Source: Sphingomonas sp. URHD0057
Lineage (GTDB): Bacteria; Pseudomonadota; Alphaproteobacteria; Sphingomonadales; Sphingomonadaceae
Length of the DNA stretch: 64,000 bases
NCBI RefSeq assembly: GCF_000620665.1
Contig: NZ_JIAU01000007.1
Location: forward strand, 143,616-207,615
Reading direction: 5' to 3'
Shown here piece after piece: positions 8,195-17,097 of this stretch. The notes below the pieces were generated by a model that saw only the letters and a list, made by a program, of their open reading frames with translations, did not search any database and was not told where the DNA came from. Every line of letters begins with the position of its first letter. The stretch's first letter is position 1. Position numbers and translations under genes: made by a program.

Positions 8195-11100
8195 TCAATC
8201 CTCGTGCGGGACGCCGACCGTCGTGCCTTCGGAGTAATTGCCGCCCGCGGACTGATGGAACCAGAACGGCTTCGTCTTGTGGGTGCCGCCGGCGACGGCG
8301 TTCAAGTCGCCGTCGAGAAGCATGCCGTTGATCATCGTGTAACGGACGCTCGTGGAGTTGTGGATGTCGTCGAGCGGATTCTTGTCGAGCACTACGAGGT
8401 CGGCGAGCTTGCCGGCTTCGATCGAGCCGAGGTCGTGGTCGAGTCCGTGCGCGCGAGCCGGGTTGATCGTCGCCGTGCGCAGCGCTTCCATGTTGCTCAT
8501 CCCGCCGAGCGCGAAGCCCCATATCTCCCAGTGGGCGCCAAGTCCTTCGCGCTGCCCGTGCGCACCGATTGAAACGGGGATGCCCAAGTCGCTGATCTGC
8601 TTGGTCTGGCGGGCGACGTTGAGAAGATTGTCCTCATCATCGGGGACGATCGTCGGGCGGCGCGCACGCGCGTCGAGCAGTCCCTGCGGCGCCCATTTCG
8701 CCTCGATCGGCTCGGCCCAGGCTTGGGTGTGCTGGTACCAATGATATTCGCCGAATGGGCCGCCGTAGGCGACGACCAGAGTCGGGGTCCAGGCCGTCTT
8801 CGAGCCGCGCCAGAACTGCAGCACGTCGTCGTAGATGTGGGGCACCGGGAGCGAGTGCTCGATCGTGGTGTGGCCGTCGGCGATCTCCGTCATGTTGTGC
8901 ATGAACAGCGACCCGCCCTCGGGCACGACCTCGAGGCCGAGCTGGCGCGCGGCCTCGATGACCATCTGGCGTTGCTCGCGGCGGGGCTGGTTGTAGCTTT
9001 TCACCGACCACGCGCCGGACGCCTTGAGGCGGCGGAGGTTGGTCAAAGCGTCCTCCTCCGAGCCGACCTCGACCATGAAGGGAGTCTCGGCTCCGTAGAG
9101 GATGGTGCCGGTCGAGAAGACGCGAGGGCCGAGGATCTTGCCGGCCTTCTGCAGCTCGGACGAGGCGAACACTTCGTGCGTGTCGGCGGAAGGGTCGTGG
9201 ACCGTCGTCACGCCGTAAGCGAGTGAATTGTAATAGACCCAGTCCTGATCGGGCACGACCTGGTCGGACGCGTGGGGCCCGTGCCAATGGGCGTCGATGA
9301 AGCCGGGCAGGATCGTTTTCCCAGCCGTATCGATGACCCGCGCTCCGGCCGGAACCGCGACGGTTGCCGCCGGCCCGACCGCGGAAATGCGGTTGCCGTC
9401 GATGAGGATGGTGCCGCCCTCGATCACCTGATCGCCGTTCATGGTGACGATGCGGGCGTTGGTCAGCGCCAGCATTCCGGTCGGGTGCGGCGCGGCCGAG
9501 ACGAAGCCGAGGTGCGCGATCGGCGGCGGGGCGCCGGTCTTGGCGCCGTCGAACCCGGCGAGGTCGACGCGGCGCGCATAGAGGTCCGGCCCTTGCGTCC
9601 AATAGAGCGTGCTGCCGTCGCCCGACCAGTGGAGATAGTCGCCGGCGTCGCCGCTGACTTTGGTTTGCGGCAGCGCCTTGGCGTCGGCGGCGATGTCGAT
9701 CGTGCGGCCGCTGCGCACGAACGGCATGACGAACGCCTGGTAGCGCTCGGTCCATCCGATGAACTGCTCGTTGGGCGACAGCGCGAACTCCGCGGCGTTG
9801 GTGCCCTTGAGGTGGGTGATCGGGTCGGCGCCGGTCACGTCGACGGACTTGAAAAGTTGGTTATTGTCGCTGTCGGCATCAACGAAGAAGACGCGCTCGC
9901 TGTCCTTGCCGAATTGCGGGAAGGTGCCGGACTTGGACAGGCGCTTGGGCTTGGCGCCCTTGTCGAGCGAGAGGACGTAGATGCCCGGATCGATTCCCCA
10001 TAGCGGTGTCGCGAGGAAGCCGTCCGAGCCCTTGCGGTAGGCGATCATCCGCCCGTCGGGAGAGAAGGACGGCTCGCGGTAATAACCCGGCTCCGGAGTG
10101 ACGGTCCGGCCGGTTCCGCCGCCGGCGGTGACGACCTTGATCGCGCCGCCCTTGTCGTCGTCCCAGGTGACGTAGGCGATCTGGCGGCCGTCGCGCGACC
10201 AGACCGGATAGGCTTCGCGCTCGTCCGACTTGGTCAGCCGGCGCGGAGCCGCGTTGCCCGCAATGTCCTTGATCCACAGGTTGCCGAGCGCTTCGTAAAC
10301 GACGCGCCGGCCGTCGGGGCTGGCGTGGGCGAAGCGGGTCATCTTCACATCGAAGCTGTCCTCGCCGATGCGCTTGTCGACGTGGAGCGCATCCTCGACG
10401 AAGCGCGATCCGGTGACATGGAAGGGAATGTCGGTGACGGCTTTGGTGGCGACGTCGATGCGGTGGATGTGGCCGCCGGCCCAGTAAACGATCGAGCGGC
10501 CGTCCGGAGTCCAGCTGATCCCCGGATAGACGTTATGGATCGCCCAGGTTTCCTGCATGTCGCGCTCGAGCCCGTCGGTCAGCGAGTCGATTCGTCCCGA
10601 GGCGATATCGAGCAGCATGAGGTTCGACTTACCGCGGATGCGGCGGACGAAGGCGAGCGTTTTGCCGTCGGGCGACGGTGTGGGGCGAACCGCGCCGCCG
10701 GGACCTGTAACGTAGGGGTCGATATCCCCCGTCTGCCGGTCGAGGCGCTGGATGACGTAGATCTGGCCGTTGGGGTCCTTGCTGTACTGGAAGATCTCGC
10801 CCGGCGTCGCGTCGTCGGAGAAGTAGAGATAACGGCCGTCGGGCGAGAAGACCGGCTCGTTCGTGTCCTTCTGCTTGGTCCGCGCCTTGGTCATCTGGAT
10901 GCCCGAGCCGACGCCGGTTCGGTGGTAGAGCCACATCTCGCCCGAGCCGAGGGAGCGCGCCGAGCTAAAGTGCTTGCGGGCGACGATGTAATTGCCGTCC
11001 GGCGTCCAGTCGGGGCCGTTGAGCAGGCGGAAGCTTTCCTTGGTGATGGCGCGCGGAGCGGTGCCGTCGCGGTTCATCACCCAGATGTTGTCGCCGCCGC

Positions 11101-11524
11101 CGCGGTCGGAGGTGAAGGCGATCTCGCGGCCGTTCGGCGAGTAGCGCGGCTGCATCTCCCACGCATTGCCGGTCGCCAGCGGGCGCGCTTCGCCGCCGGT
11201 GATCGGCATGACGTAAATGTCGCCCAACAGGTCGAACGCGATCTCCTGACCGTCGGGGGACACATCGAGGTTCATCCACGTCCCCGACGTCGTATCGATC
11301 GGCACGTCGTGGCCCGGGCCGTGGCGCGCGTTGACGTCCCACTTCTGCTCGTCCTTGCCGCCGGTCGGAGCGGACGCAATGTTGGCCGGCTTGGCCTGGG
11401 TCATCGGCTCGGCGGCGCCCGGCTGCGGGATCGGTGGCGCAACCGGCGGGGTCGGTGCCGGCTGGGCGGATGCGCCGACCGCAAGCAAAGCGGTGGCGGC
11501 GAGCAGAAGCGAACGATGAAGCAT
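8195..11524 (-). CDS. Secreted amidohydrolase with N-terminal TolB-type propeller
   Basis: 1109 residues. A signal peptide (MLHRSLLLAATALLAVGASAQ) and a Pro-rich linker lead into PD40/TolB-like propeller repeats over roughly residues 80-690 (recurring SPDGxxIAF, WTPDGxxIV, SPDGRxIAY). An amidohydrolase domain follows, with metal-binding HWH in TILPGFIDAHWHG and a late SIGAHGQREGLGAHWE segment. The second half resembles imidazolonepropionase/dipeptidase-type hydrolases; the substrate is unknown, possibly a peptide or cyclic amide in the periplasm. ATG 11524 is chosen because GGGAGGGG precedes it and it starts the signal peptide; the frame is open to 11668. Confidence 0.88.
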   Translation of the reverse strand: MLHRSLLLAATALLAVGASAQPAPTPPVAPPIPQPGAAEPMTQAKPANIASAPTGGKDEQKWDVNARHGPGHDVPIDTTSGTWMNLDVSPDGQEIAFDLLGDIYVMPITGGEARPLATGNAWEMQPRYSPNGREIAFTSDRGGGDNIWVMNRDGTAPRAITKESFRLLNGPDWTPDGNYIVARKHFSSARSLGSGEMWLYHRTGVGSGIQMTKARTKQKDTNEPVFSPDGRYLYFSDDATPGEIFQYSKDPNGQIYVIQRLDRQTGDIDPYVTGPGGAVRPTPSPDGKTLAFVRRIRGKSNLMLLDIASGRIDSLTDGLERDMQETWAIHNVYPGISWTPDGRSIVYWAGGHIHRIDVATKAVTDIPFHVTGSRFVEDALHVDKRIGEDSFDVKMTRFAHASPDGRRVVYEALGNLWIKDIAGNAAPRRLTKSDEREAYPVWSRDGRQIAYVTWDDDKGGAIKVVTAGGGTGRTVTPEPGYYREPSFSPDGRMIAYRKGSDGFLATPLWGIDPGIYVLSLDKGAKPKRLSKSGTFPQFGKDSERVFFVDADSDNNQLFKSVDVTGADPITHLKGTNAAEFALSPNEQFIGWTERYQAFVMPFVRSGRTIDIAADAKALPQTKVSGDAGDYLHWSGDGSTLYWTQGPDLYARRVDLAGFDGAKTGAPPPIAHLGFVSAAPHPTGMLALTNARIVTMNGDQVIEGGTILIDGNRISAVGPAATVAVPAGARVIDTAGKTILPGFIDAHWHGPHASDQVVPDQDWVYYNSLAYGVTTVHDPSADTHEVFASSELQKAGKILGPRVFSTGTILYGAETPFMVEVGSEEDALTNLRRLKASGAWSVKSYNQPRREQRQMVIEAARQLGLEVVPEGGSLFMHNMTEIADGHTTIEHSLPVPHIYDDVLQFWRGSKTAWTPTLVVAYGGPFGEYHWYQHTQAWAEPIEAKWAPQGLLDARARRPTIVPDDEDNLLNVARQTKQISDLGIPVSIGAHGQREGLGAHWEIWGFALGGMSNMEALRTATINPARAHGLDHDLGSIEAGKLADLVVLDKNPLDDIHNSTSVRYTMINGMLLDGDLNAVAGGTHKTKPFWFHQSAGGNYSEGTTVGVPHED

Positions 11525-11652
11525 GGCGAAAACCCCTCCCGAGAGAAATCCTTGGACAGGCTCACGCGCGAAGGCAATCGGACGCGCCCGCGTTCGTCGA
11601 AGGGGGACTCCCGTTTGTTGACGCGCAAGGTTCGGCTGACTAGCCGCGCGGC

Positions 11653-11943
11653 ATGGCCGACACTTCACCAGACACGCCGCCCGACCGCCTCTCGCTCGAT
11701 CCGCGCAGCCCCTATTTCGATGAGGCGCTGCTGAGCCGCGGCGTCGGCATCAAGTTCAACGGCCAGGAAAAGACTAGCGTCATCGAGTACAGCATCTCGG
11801 AAGGCTGGATCCGCGTCGTCGCCGGCAAGAGCCGCGACCGCTTCGGCCAGCCGATGACGCTCAAGCTTCAGGGCAAGGTCGAGCCCTATTTCGAAAGCCC
11901 GCCGGAAGCCGCGGACGACGCCGGCGCGGCGGACGCCGGCTGA
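11653..11943 (+). CDS. DUF3297 family protein
   Basis: 96 residues with the family pattern PPDRLSLDPRSPYFDEALLSRGVGIKFNGQEK and VIEYSISEGWIRVVAGKSRDRFGQPMTLKLQGKVEPYF. The family is conserved in Alpha- and Gammaproteobacteria and has no known function. It is divergent from the amidohydrolase; its TGA directly abuts the stop of the convergent chemotaxis transducer. Confidence 0.88.
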   Translation: MADTSPDTPPDRLSLDPRSPYFDEALLSRGVGIKFNGQEKTSVIEYSISEGWIRVVAGKSRDRFGQPMTLKLQGKVEPYFESPPEAADDAGAADAG

Positions 11944-13449
11944 TCAGGCGGCGCGGAGCTTCGAGAGGAAGCTTCCGGTCGCCGACTGAAGTCCGGTGGC
12001 GATCCGGCTGAGGGTTGCGGCAGACGCCTTCACTTCCTCGGAAAGCTGGACCGCCTCGCCGGTCGAGCGTGCAACGTCGCCGACCCGACGGGCCATGGCA
12101 TCGGCGCCGGCGGCGCTTTCGGCGGCATTGTTTTCTATCACCACCGCCACCGAACGCTGGTCGGCAATCTCGCGCCGCATCAGCGCCGCCGCGTCGGCGA
12201 GCTCGCCCATGCCTTGCGAAATCTGCTCGACCGCGGCGCGCGCTTCGTCGGCGCTGCTGCCGACGCCCGACACGAGGGCATTGATCTGGCCCGTCGCCTC
12301 GGCTGCTTTCCCGGCGAGTCCCTTGACCTCCACGGCGACGACCGCGAAGCCGCGGCCGGCATCGCCGGCCCGGGCGGCTTCGATGGTCGCGTTGAGCGCG
12401 AGCATGTTGGTTTGCGCGGCAACGCTCTCGATCAGCGTGACGAAGCCCTCGATGTCCGCCGTGCGGTGGGAGAGGTTGGCGATCGCTGTGCGCCCGGTCT
12501 CGGACGTCTGGTGGGCGAGCTGGCCGAGCTGCGCCTGCTGGTCGGCCGTGGCGGCGATGCTGGCGATGGATTTGGACAATTCGCTGACCCGAGCCGAGAC
12601 CTCGAGCGCGCTCCGCGATGCCGAAGTCGCTTCGTCCGCCGCGGCCGACGACTGTTCGCCGGCCTCATTGGCGAAGCGGTGCATGTCGTCTGCTGCGTTC
12701 GCCAATTGCTCCGCGGCGGTACCGACCGATTCGACGATTTTGGTCACCGACGATTCGAACGTTTCGGCAAGAGAGAGAAGCTCGTTGCGCCGGGCGTCCG
12801 CATTGGCGATTTGCTCGGCTTCCTTGCGCTTGTCGCGCTCGGTCTCGGCGACCGCTTCCGCCGCCTTCACCGCGGCTAGCGCCTCGCGCGCCGATTTGGC
12901 CGATTCCTCGCTCGATTCGCGCGCCGCCGCCTGAGTGACGATCAGCCGGCTCATATGGACCATGACCGGGCCGAGCACGCCGAGGACCAAAAGGACCGCG
13001 ACGGCATGGACCAACACGCGGGCGAGGTCGCCGCTACCGATGAACACCCATTCGGGGGCGAGGTAGCTCAGCAACAGATGATGCGCGGCGATCACCCCGG
13101 TTGCCACGGCGATCGGGCGCCAGTCGCATAACAGCGTCAGCGCCGCGAGCCCGGCAAAGAAGTACATATGGCCTTCCATCTGCCACGGATGGCCGTTGAG
13201 CAGGTAGACCAACAGCGCGGGCTGGACTGCCGCCATGACGCCGAGGATCGCCCCGACCTGGAAATCGTAGCGCCGCTGCCTCGCGAACCACGTCGGCATC
13301 AGGTTGATGACGATCGAAGCGGCGACGGTCTGGGTCTCGTTGCGAAGGTCGAACAGCAGGGTCAACGCCAGCAGCGCGGCGGTCGACACCCAGCCGAGAG
13401 CGGTGAGAAGGACAACGCCGCGCAGGCGCAGCTTAAGAAGCTCGTTCAC
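11944..13449 (-). CDS. Methyl-accepting chemotaxis protein with multi-span N-terminus
   Basis: 501 residues. The first ~180 hold five or six hydrophobic spans with short loops and no large periplasmic sensor domain. A coiled coil rich in Ala, Glu and Lys follows, then the signalling domain with the hairpin tip [24 protein letters not shown]. It would pass a membrane signal to CheA/CheW, though no che or flagellar gene is in the window. GTG 13449 is chosen because GGGAGG lies 6 nt upstream and the previous gene stops 2 nt before it. Confidence 0.88.
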   Translation of the reverse strand: MNELLKLRLRGVVLLTALGWVSTAALLALTLLFDLRNETQTVAASIVINLMPTWFARQRRYDFQVGAILGVMAAVQPALLVYLLNGHPWQMEGHMYFFAGLAALTLLCDWRPIAVATGVIAAHHLLLSYLAPEWVFIGSGDLARVLVHAVAVLLVLGVLGPVMVHMSRLIVTQAAARESSEESAKSAREALAAVKAAEAVAETERDKRKEAEQIANADARRNELLSLAETFESSVTKIVESVGTAAEQLANAADDMHRFANEAGEQSSAAADEATSASRSALEVSARVSELSKSIASIAATADQQAQLGQLAHQTSETGRTAIANLSHRTADIEGFVTLIESVAAQTNMLALNATIEAARAGDAGRGFAVVAVEVKGLAGKAAEATGQINALVSGVGSSADEARAAVEQISQGMGELADAAALMRREIADQRSVAVVIENNAAESAAGADAMARRVGDVARSTGEAVQLSEEVKASAATLSRIATGLQSATGSFLSKLRAA

Positions 13450-13451
13450 GA

Positions 13452-13772
13452 TCACCCTCCCGAGTGCGAGGCGCCGCACAGCGGCTGGGGCGCCGACAGG
13501 ATCAACACGCCCTGTCTTAGGAGTTGGAGGAACAACCCCTCGCTCGAGCCGAACACGAGCAATGACCCGGGCAGCGGCCCGGGTCGTTCGGCAACGAGTG
13601 GCAGCGGCTTGAGCAGTGCACTGCTCACCGGACTGCCGTCGAGTGGGATGAGAAGCATCTCGCCGCGGTCCGGCGGAGCGAACGCAAGCACGCCCAGCAC
13701 GGCCGCCGCGAGCGCCAGCTGGGCAGCAAGCGCCACCTGTTTCCGCCGAATTGTCCAGACAGCAATCCGCAT
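13452..13772 (-). CDS. Hypothetical protein upstream of the chemotaxis transducer
   Basis: 106 residues with a basic N-terminus and one hydrophobic segment ([19 protein letters not shown]), then a domain containing [15 protein letters not shown] and [26 protein letters not shown]. It is probably anchored in the inner membrane facing the periplasm. No family is recognised, although the layout resembles small sphingomonad membrane proteins. It is two bases from the transducer start, so the pair is very likely co-transcribed. Confidence 0.6.
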   Translation of the reverse strand: MRIAVWTIRRKQVALAAQLALAAAVLGVLAFAPPDRGEMLLIPLDGSPVSSALLKPLPLVAERPGPLPGSLLVFGSSEGLFLQLLRQGVLILSAPQPLCGASHSGG

Positions 13773-13827
13773 GGTCGGATTGCTAATCTAAGTTGGTAAA
13801 CAGGCGCTTAAGGCGGCTTCGCACGCA

Positions 13828-14046
13828 TTACGCTGAAGGTGTCGCGTCCGGCGGATAAGTGGCGTTTGCGCGGCGCTTGTCGCGCCATTTCCTGAATGCC
13901 CATCCGCCGAGCGCGACCGCGGCCAGCGCAGGGACGCCGCGCCGCGCGATGGCAGTCGCGCCATAGCCGAGGATCGCGCCTTTGGCGCCCTTGTTTGGAC
14001 CGGCGATCTTATTGCCCAGCCACGCGCCTGCAAGCTTACCCAACAT
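13828..14046 (-). CDS. Small glycine-rich hypothetical protein
   Basis: 72 residues: MLGKLAGAWLGNKIAGPNKG, then a Gly/Ala-rich stretch with a probable short membrane helix (GVPALAAVALGGWAF) and a basic RKWRDKRR. AGGAGT-type ribosome site before the ATG. Small proteins of this kind are common in sphingomonad genomes; function unknown. Confidence 0.6.
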   Translation of the reverse strand: MLGKLAGAWLGNKIAGPNKGAKGAILGYGATAIARRGVPALAAVALGGWAFRKWRDKRRANATYPPDATPSA

Positions 14047-14127
14047 ACTCGGAACTCCTCATGCGATGTGCGCGGACTCGACGCGCCGGACGCGGTGAAT
14101 GTTCCCAACCGACCGTTGGCGAATCCT

Positions 14128-14140
14128 ACCAAGTCTTGGT
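14128..14140. promoter_or_regulatory. Palindrome upstream of the psp operon
   Basis: Perfect 13-bp dyad ACCAAGTCTTGGT, about 56 bp before the candidate sigma-54 promoter. The position would suit an enhancer-binding activator, but no PspF gene is adjacent. Confidence 0.35.
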
Positions 14141-14195
14141 TGGCAAAATGCACCAACCCGCCTCTGTTAGAAGGTTTTTTGGCGGTTTTCCGGGA

Positions 14196-14212
14196 TTGGC
14201 ACGACCCTTGAA
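14196..14212 (+). promoter_or_regulatory. Candidate sigma-54 promoter of the psp operon
   Basis: TTGGCACGACCCTTGAA: the -24 element TGGCAC is exact, followed at the standard 5-nt spacing by TTGA, one base from the -12 consensus TTGC. It starts 74 nt before the first gene of an operon whose enterobacterial counterpart uses sigma-54 and PspF. Confidence 0.5.
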
Positions 14213-14269
14213 TAGAAGACAGCATCGGTCCCGAGGCCAAGCCGACGGATCAAAAAGGGAGAATTTGAA

Positions 14270-14401
14270 ATGTCGCCTTCTTCGTCTCGCACCCTCATCG
14301 CTCTCGCCGCTGCGCTGCTGATGAGCACCGTCACCGTCGGCGCCGCAATTGCCCCGGCGCAGGCCAATGCCAACCCTGTCGAGGTTTCCCTCAATGCCTG
14401 A
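14270..14401 (+). CDS. 43-residue signal-peptide-like protein leading the psp operon
   Basis: MSPSSSRTLIALAAALLMS begins a typical export signal, ending near AIAPAQANA, and leaves a mature tail of only about nine residues. GGGAG lies 7 nt before ATG 14270. The stop overlaps the pspA start by 8 bases, so translation of the two is coupled. It may be a real peptide (an exported or membrane-inserted sensor) or mainly a translational leader for pspA. Confidence 0.6.
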   Translation: MSPSSSRTLIALAAALLMSTVTVGAAIAPAQANANPVEVSLNA

Positions 14402-15164
14402 ACTCGAAGTCCTTGAAGCTCGGGTGCCGGTGCGCACGCCGGTGCTGATCCGGGAGCCCGAAACCAACGCGTCGCGGCTCAGCCCCGTCGCCAGCTGGTT
14501 CAGCGGTCCCGTATTCAGCCGCGCTCGCGACATTTTCGCCGCGAACATGACCGAGCTTCTCGACCGGTCGGAAGATCCGTCGAGGATGATCCGCATGATC
14601 ATCCTCGAGATGGAAGAGACCCTGGTCGAAGTCCGCTCCACCGCGGCCCGCTCGATCGCCGACATCAAGGAGATGCGGCGCGCGGTCGTCCGGCTCGACG
14701 AGCTTACGGACAATTGGACGGCCAAGGCCGAGCTGGCGCTGAGCAAGGACCGCGAGGACCTCGCCAAGCAGGCACTAGTCGAGCGGCAGAACGCGGCCGA
14801 GATGGCCGAGGGCCTCCACGCCGAGATCAGCCAGATCGAGCAGGTGCTCAAGGGCTATGAGGCGGACATCGCCAAGCTCCAGGGCAAGCTGCGCGAGGCC
14901 CGGACCCGCCAGAACGCGATCCAGGCGCGGTTCGAAAGCGCCGTCACCCGGGCCAAAGCGCGCGAGATCATGCACGGCAACCGCACCGAGGATGCATTCT
15001 CGAAGTTCGAGCTGCTCGAGCGCCGGGCGGATTTCGCCGAAGGCCGCTGCGAGGCGCTGGGCATCACCAGCCTCGAGGACGAGATCGACCAGCTCAACGC
15101 GTCGGCCGCGATCGACGCCGAGCTCGAAGCGATGAAGGCCGCGCTCAAAGCGCGCACGAATTGA
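14394..15164 (+). CDS. pspA: Phage shock protein A (PspA/IM30 family)
   Basis: 256 residues. After a ~40-residue N-terminal extension, the family region begins at SRARDIFAANMTELLDRSEDPSRMIRMIILEMEETLVEVR and continues as a long coiled coil with few Pro or Gly breaks. PspA binds stressed inner membrane, forms oligomeric scaffolds and in some bacteria restrains its own activator. ATG 14394 is used because it overlaps the preceding small gene and starts MPELEVLEARV; the frame also extends to 14349. Co-oriented with pspC and a pspB-like gene. Confidence 0.92.
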   Translation: MPELEVLEARVPVRTPVLIREPETNASRLSPVASWFSGPVFSRARDIFAANMTELLDRSEDPSRMIRMIILEMEETLVEVRSTAARSIADIKEMRRAVVRLDELTDNWTAKAELALSKDREDLAKQALVERQNAAEMAEGLHAEISQIEQVLKGYEADIAKLQGKLREARTRQNAIQARFESAVTRAKAREIMHGNRTEDAFSKFELLERRADFAEGRCEALGITSLEDEIDQLNASAAIDAELEAMKAALKARTN

Positions 15165-15180
15165 GGAAGGGACCGAGAGC

Positions 15181-15585
15181 ATGACGCGCAAGATTTATCC
15201 GTACTCGCTCGATCGCCACGACGCGAAGATCGCCGGTGTATGCTCAACGCTGGGCGCGAAGTTCGGGATCGACCCGACTTTCATCCGCATCGCGTGGATT
15301 GCCGTGCCGCTGCTGACGCCGGTCGACTTCACCACCGCACTCATCGCCTATGCCGTGGTTGGCATCATCCTGGCCGTCCAGAAGCGGCGCGCGATGACCG
15401 GCGAACGGCACCTGAGCGACTTCGACCGCATGGACCAGGTCGTGAAGCGCAAGCCGACGGTGCACGCGATGCGCACCGAACTGGACCCGACCGACCGCCG
15501 GCTGATGGCGATCGATCATCACATCAACAGCCAGAACGACGAGCTGGCGCGCGAGATCGAAGCGCTCCGGCAGGAGGAGAAGTGA
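15181..15585 (+). CDS. pspC: PspC domain envelope-stress protein
   Basis: 134 residues. The PspC domain reads YSLDRHDAKIAGVCSTLGAKFGIDPTFIRIAWIAV, followed by a membrane segment (TTALIAYAVVGIILAV), then a cytoplasmic tail with a coiled-coil-like end (LDPTDRRLMAIDHHINSQNDELAREIEALRQEEK). PspC is an inner-membrane partner in PspA recruitment. It lies 16 nt after pspA and shares one base with the next gene (TGATG). Confidence 0.88.
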   Translation: MTRKIYPYSLDRHDAKIAGVCSTLGAKFGIDPTFIRIAWIAVPLLTPVDFTTALIAYAVVGIILAVQKRRAMTGERHLSDFDRMDQVVKRKPTVHAMRTELDPTDRRLMAIDHHINSQNDELAREIEALRQEEK

Positions 15586-15815
15586 TGGACGCGATCATGA
15601 TTGCCGCGCTTTCGGTGAGCATTATCCTGGGCTTGGGCGCCGCGAGCCTGATCGGCCTGAAGGCGTGGAGCGGATGGCTTGACCTCAAGCGACTCGAGCT
15701 GACCCAGGCCGCCGGCGACCGCACGCTGCCCCCGGCCAGTGGGCGGATCGAGATCGCCGACCTGCGCGAGCGCGTCCGCAAGCTCGAGGCGATCGCCGCC
15801 GGCATCGACATCTAA
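15585..15815 (+). CDS. PspB-like small membrane protein
   Basis: 76 residues: an N-terminal transmembrane helix (MIAALSVSIILGLGAASLIGL) and a cytoplasmic tail ending IADLRERVRKLEAIAAGIDI. The tail resembles the RMRERIQALESIL end of enterobacterial PspB, which binds PspC at the inner membrane. The gene overlaps pspC by one base, so the operon order is leader-pspA-pspC-pspB-like, differing from pspABC. The homology call rests on size, topology and the tail motif. Confidence 0.65.
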   Translation: MDAIMIAALSVSIILGLGAASLIGLKAWSGWLDLKRLELTQAAGDRTLPPASGRIEIADLRERVRKLEAIAAGIDI

Positions 15816-15914
15816 ACTTTCGCGCACCCAGATTCCCCGGTTGCGCCTGCCTAGAGGCGGTTCGGTATACCCTTCCCGAGCCGCCTCTTCCTTTTGCGGC
15901 GTGCGTGATATTGG

Positions 15915-16436
15915 GTGCGGGTGACGACCATTCGCGCCGCACGGACCGATGACGCCGAGGCGATCGCGGCCATCTATGCGCATCATGTGCTGCACGGCAC
16001 CGCGAGCTTCGAGGAGGAGCCGCCGACGATGCTATTCTGGCGGGACAAACTCACCGCCGTGCTGTCGAAGGGCTGGCCGTTCCTGGTCACCGAGCTCGAC
16101 GGGGAGGTCATCGGCTATGCCTACGCCACCCAATTCCGCGACCGGCCGGCCTATGCCCACACATGCGAGAACAGCATTTATGTGCACCATCAGCACCTCG
16201 GGAAAGGGATCGGGCGCGAGCTCCTGGAGCGACTGATCGGCGCCGCCCGCGACGCCGGCTTCCGCCAGATGATCGGCGTGATCGGAGGCGGCGAGCCGGC
16301 ATCGGTCGCGCTGCACCGTACATGCGGCTTTGGCGAAGCGGGGCGGATGCGCTCGGTCGGGTTCAAGTTCGGCCAGTGGCTGGACACGGTCTACATGCAG
16401 CTATCGCTGATCGAGAAGGATTTGCCCAATGGATGA
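15915..16436 (+). CDS. GNAT N-acetyltransferase, phosphinothricin-acetyltransferase type
   Basis: About 173 residues with the single GNAT fold of the Pat/Bar/YncA subfamily: IRAARTDDAEAIAAIYAHHVLHGTASFEEEPPT, the acetyl-CoA loop QHLGKGIGRELLERLI, and the terminal substrate segment GFGEAGRMRSVGFKFGQWLDTVYMQL. It would acetylate a small amine or amino-acid-like substrate such as methionine sulfone or phosphinothricin analogues; the natural substrate is unknown. GTG 15915 and GTG 15921 are both possible starts. Its end overlaps the aquaporin start by 8 bases. Confidence 0.85.
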   Translation: MRVTTIRAARTDDAEAIAAIYAHHVLHGTASFEEEPPTMLFWRDKLTAVLSKGWPFLVTELDGEVIGYAYATQFRDRPAYAHTCENSIYVHHQHLGKGIGRELLERLIGAARDAGFRQMIGVIGGGEPASVALHRTCGFGEAGRMRSVGFKFGQWLDTVYMQLSLIEKDLPNG

Positions 16437-17097
16437 TGCACCGCCTCTCGGCCGGCGCCTCGCGGCGGAGGGTATCGGTTCATTCTTCCTGTTCGCCACC
16501 GTGATCGGCTCCGGGATCATGGCCGCGAACCTCAGTCGAGGGAATGACGCTGTCGCCCTGCTAGGCAACACCTTGGCAACGGGCGCGATGCTGTTCGTTC
16601 TGATCGCCGTCCTCGGCCCCATCTCGGGCGCGCACATGAATCCGGCGGTGAGTCTCGTCGCGGCGTCGCGGCGCGAGCTTAGCTGGCGCGACGCGGCGGC
16701 TTACATCGCCGTTCAACTTGCGTTTGGAATCCTAGGCGCGTGGGCCGCGCATTTGATGTTCGGTCTGCCGACGCTGCAGCTGTCCGTGAAGGCGCGGAGC
16801 GGTCTCGGCCAATGGACCGGCGAATTTATAGCGACATTTGGGCTTATTCTGACCATTCTAGGCACCGTCCGCTTTCGGCGCGAATGGGTTCCGGCGACCG
16901 TGGGCCTCTACATCACCGCCGCCTATTGGTTCACCTCGTCGACCAGCTTCGCTAATCCGGCGATCACAATTGCCCGCAGCTTGTCGAATACCTTTGCCGG
17001 GATTGCGCCGCAGGACGTGCCGCAGTTCATCGCGGCCCAGCTGATCGGCGCGGCAGCCGCTGCGCTGATCGCCCGGCAGCTATTCGATGGCGCCTAG
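16429..17097 (+). CDS. MIP family channel (aquaporin, AqpS-like)
   Basis: 222 residues with six spans and both half-helix motifs: HMNPAVSLVAA in the first half and FANPAITIARSLSNTFAGI in the second. The second NPA followed by TIARSLSNTFAGI is typical of AqpS-type channels, which in rhizobia conduct arsenite or methylarsenicals; water or glycerol transport is also possible. No ars genes are nearby, so an arsenic role is only inference. It overlaps the GNAT gene and converges on the TonB receptor, whose stop shares bases with its TAG. Confidence 0.87.
   Translation: MDDAPPLGRRLAAEGIGSFFLFATVIGSGIMAANLSRGNDAVALLGNTLATGAMLFVLIAVLGPISGAHMNPAVSLVAASRRELSWRDAAAYIAVQLAFGILGAWAAHLMFGLPTLQLSVKARSGLGQWTGEFIATFGLILTILGTVRFRREWVPATVGLYITAAYWFTSSTSFANPAITIARSLSNTFAGIAPQDVPQFIAAQLIGAAAAALIARQLFDGA

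Noticed and set aside
10325..11734. 469-codon plus-strand frame opposite the amidohydrolase
   Set aside because: Antisense to the propeller repeats, rich in Arg/Val/Asp with no domain pattern.
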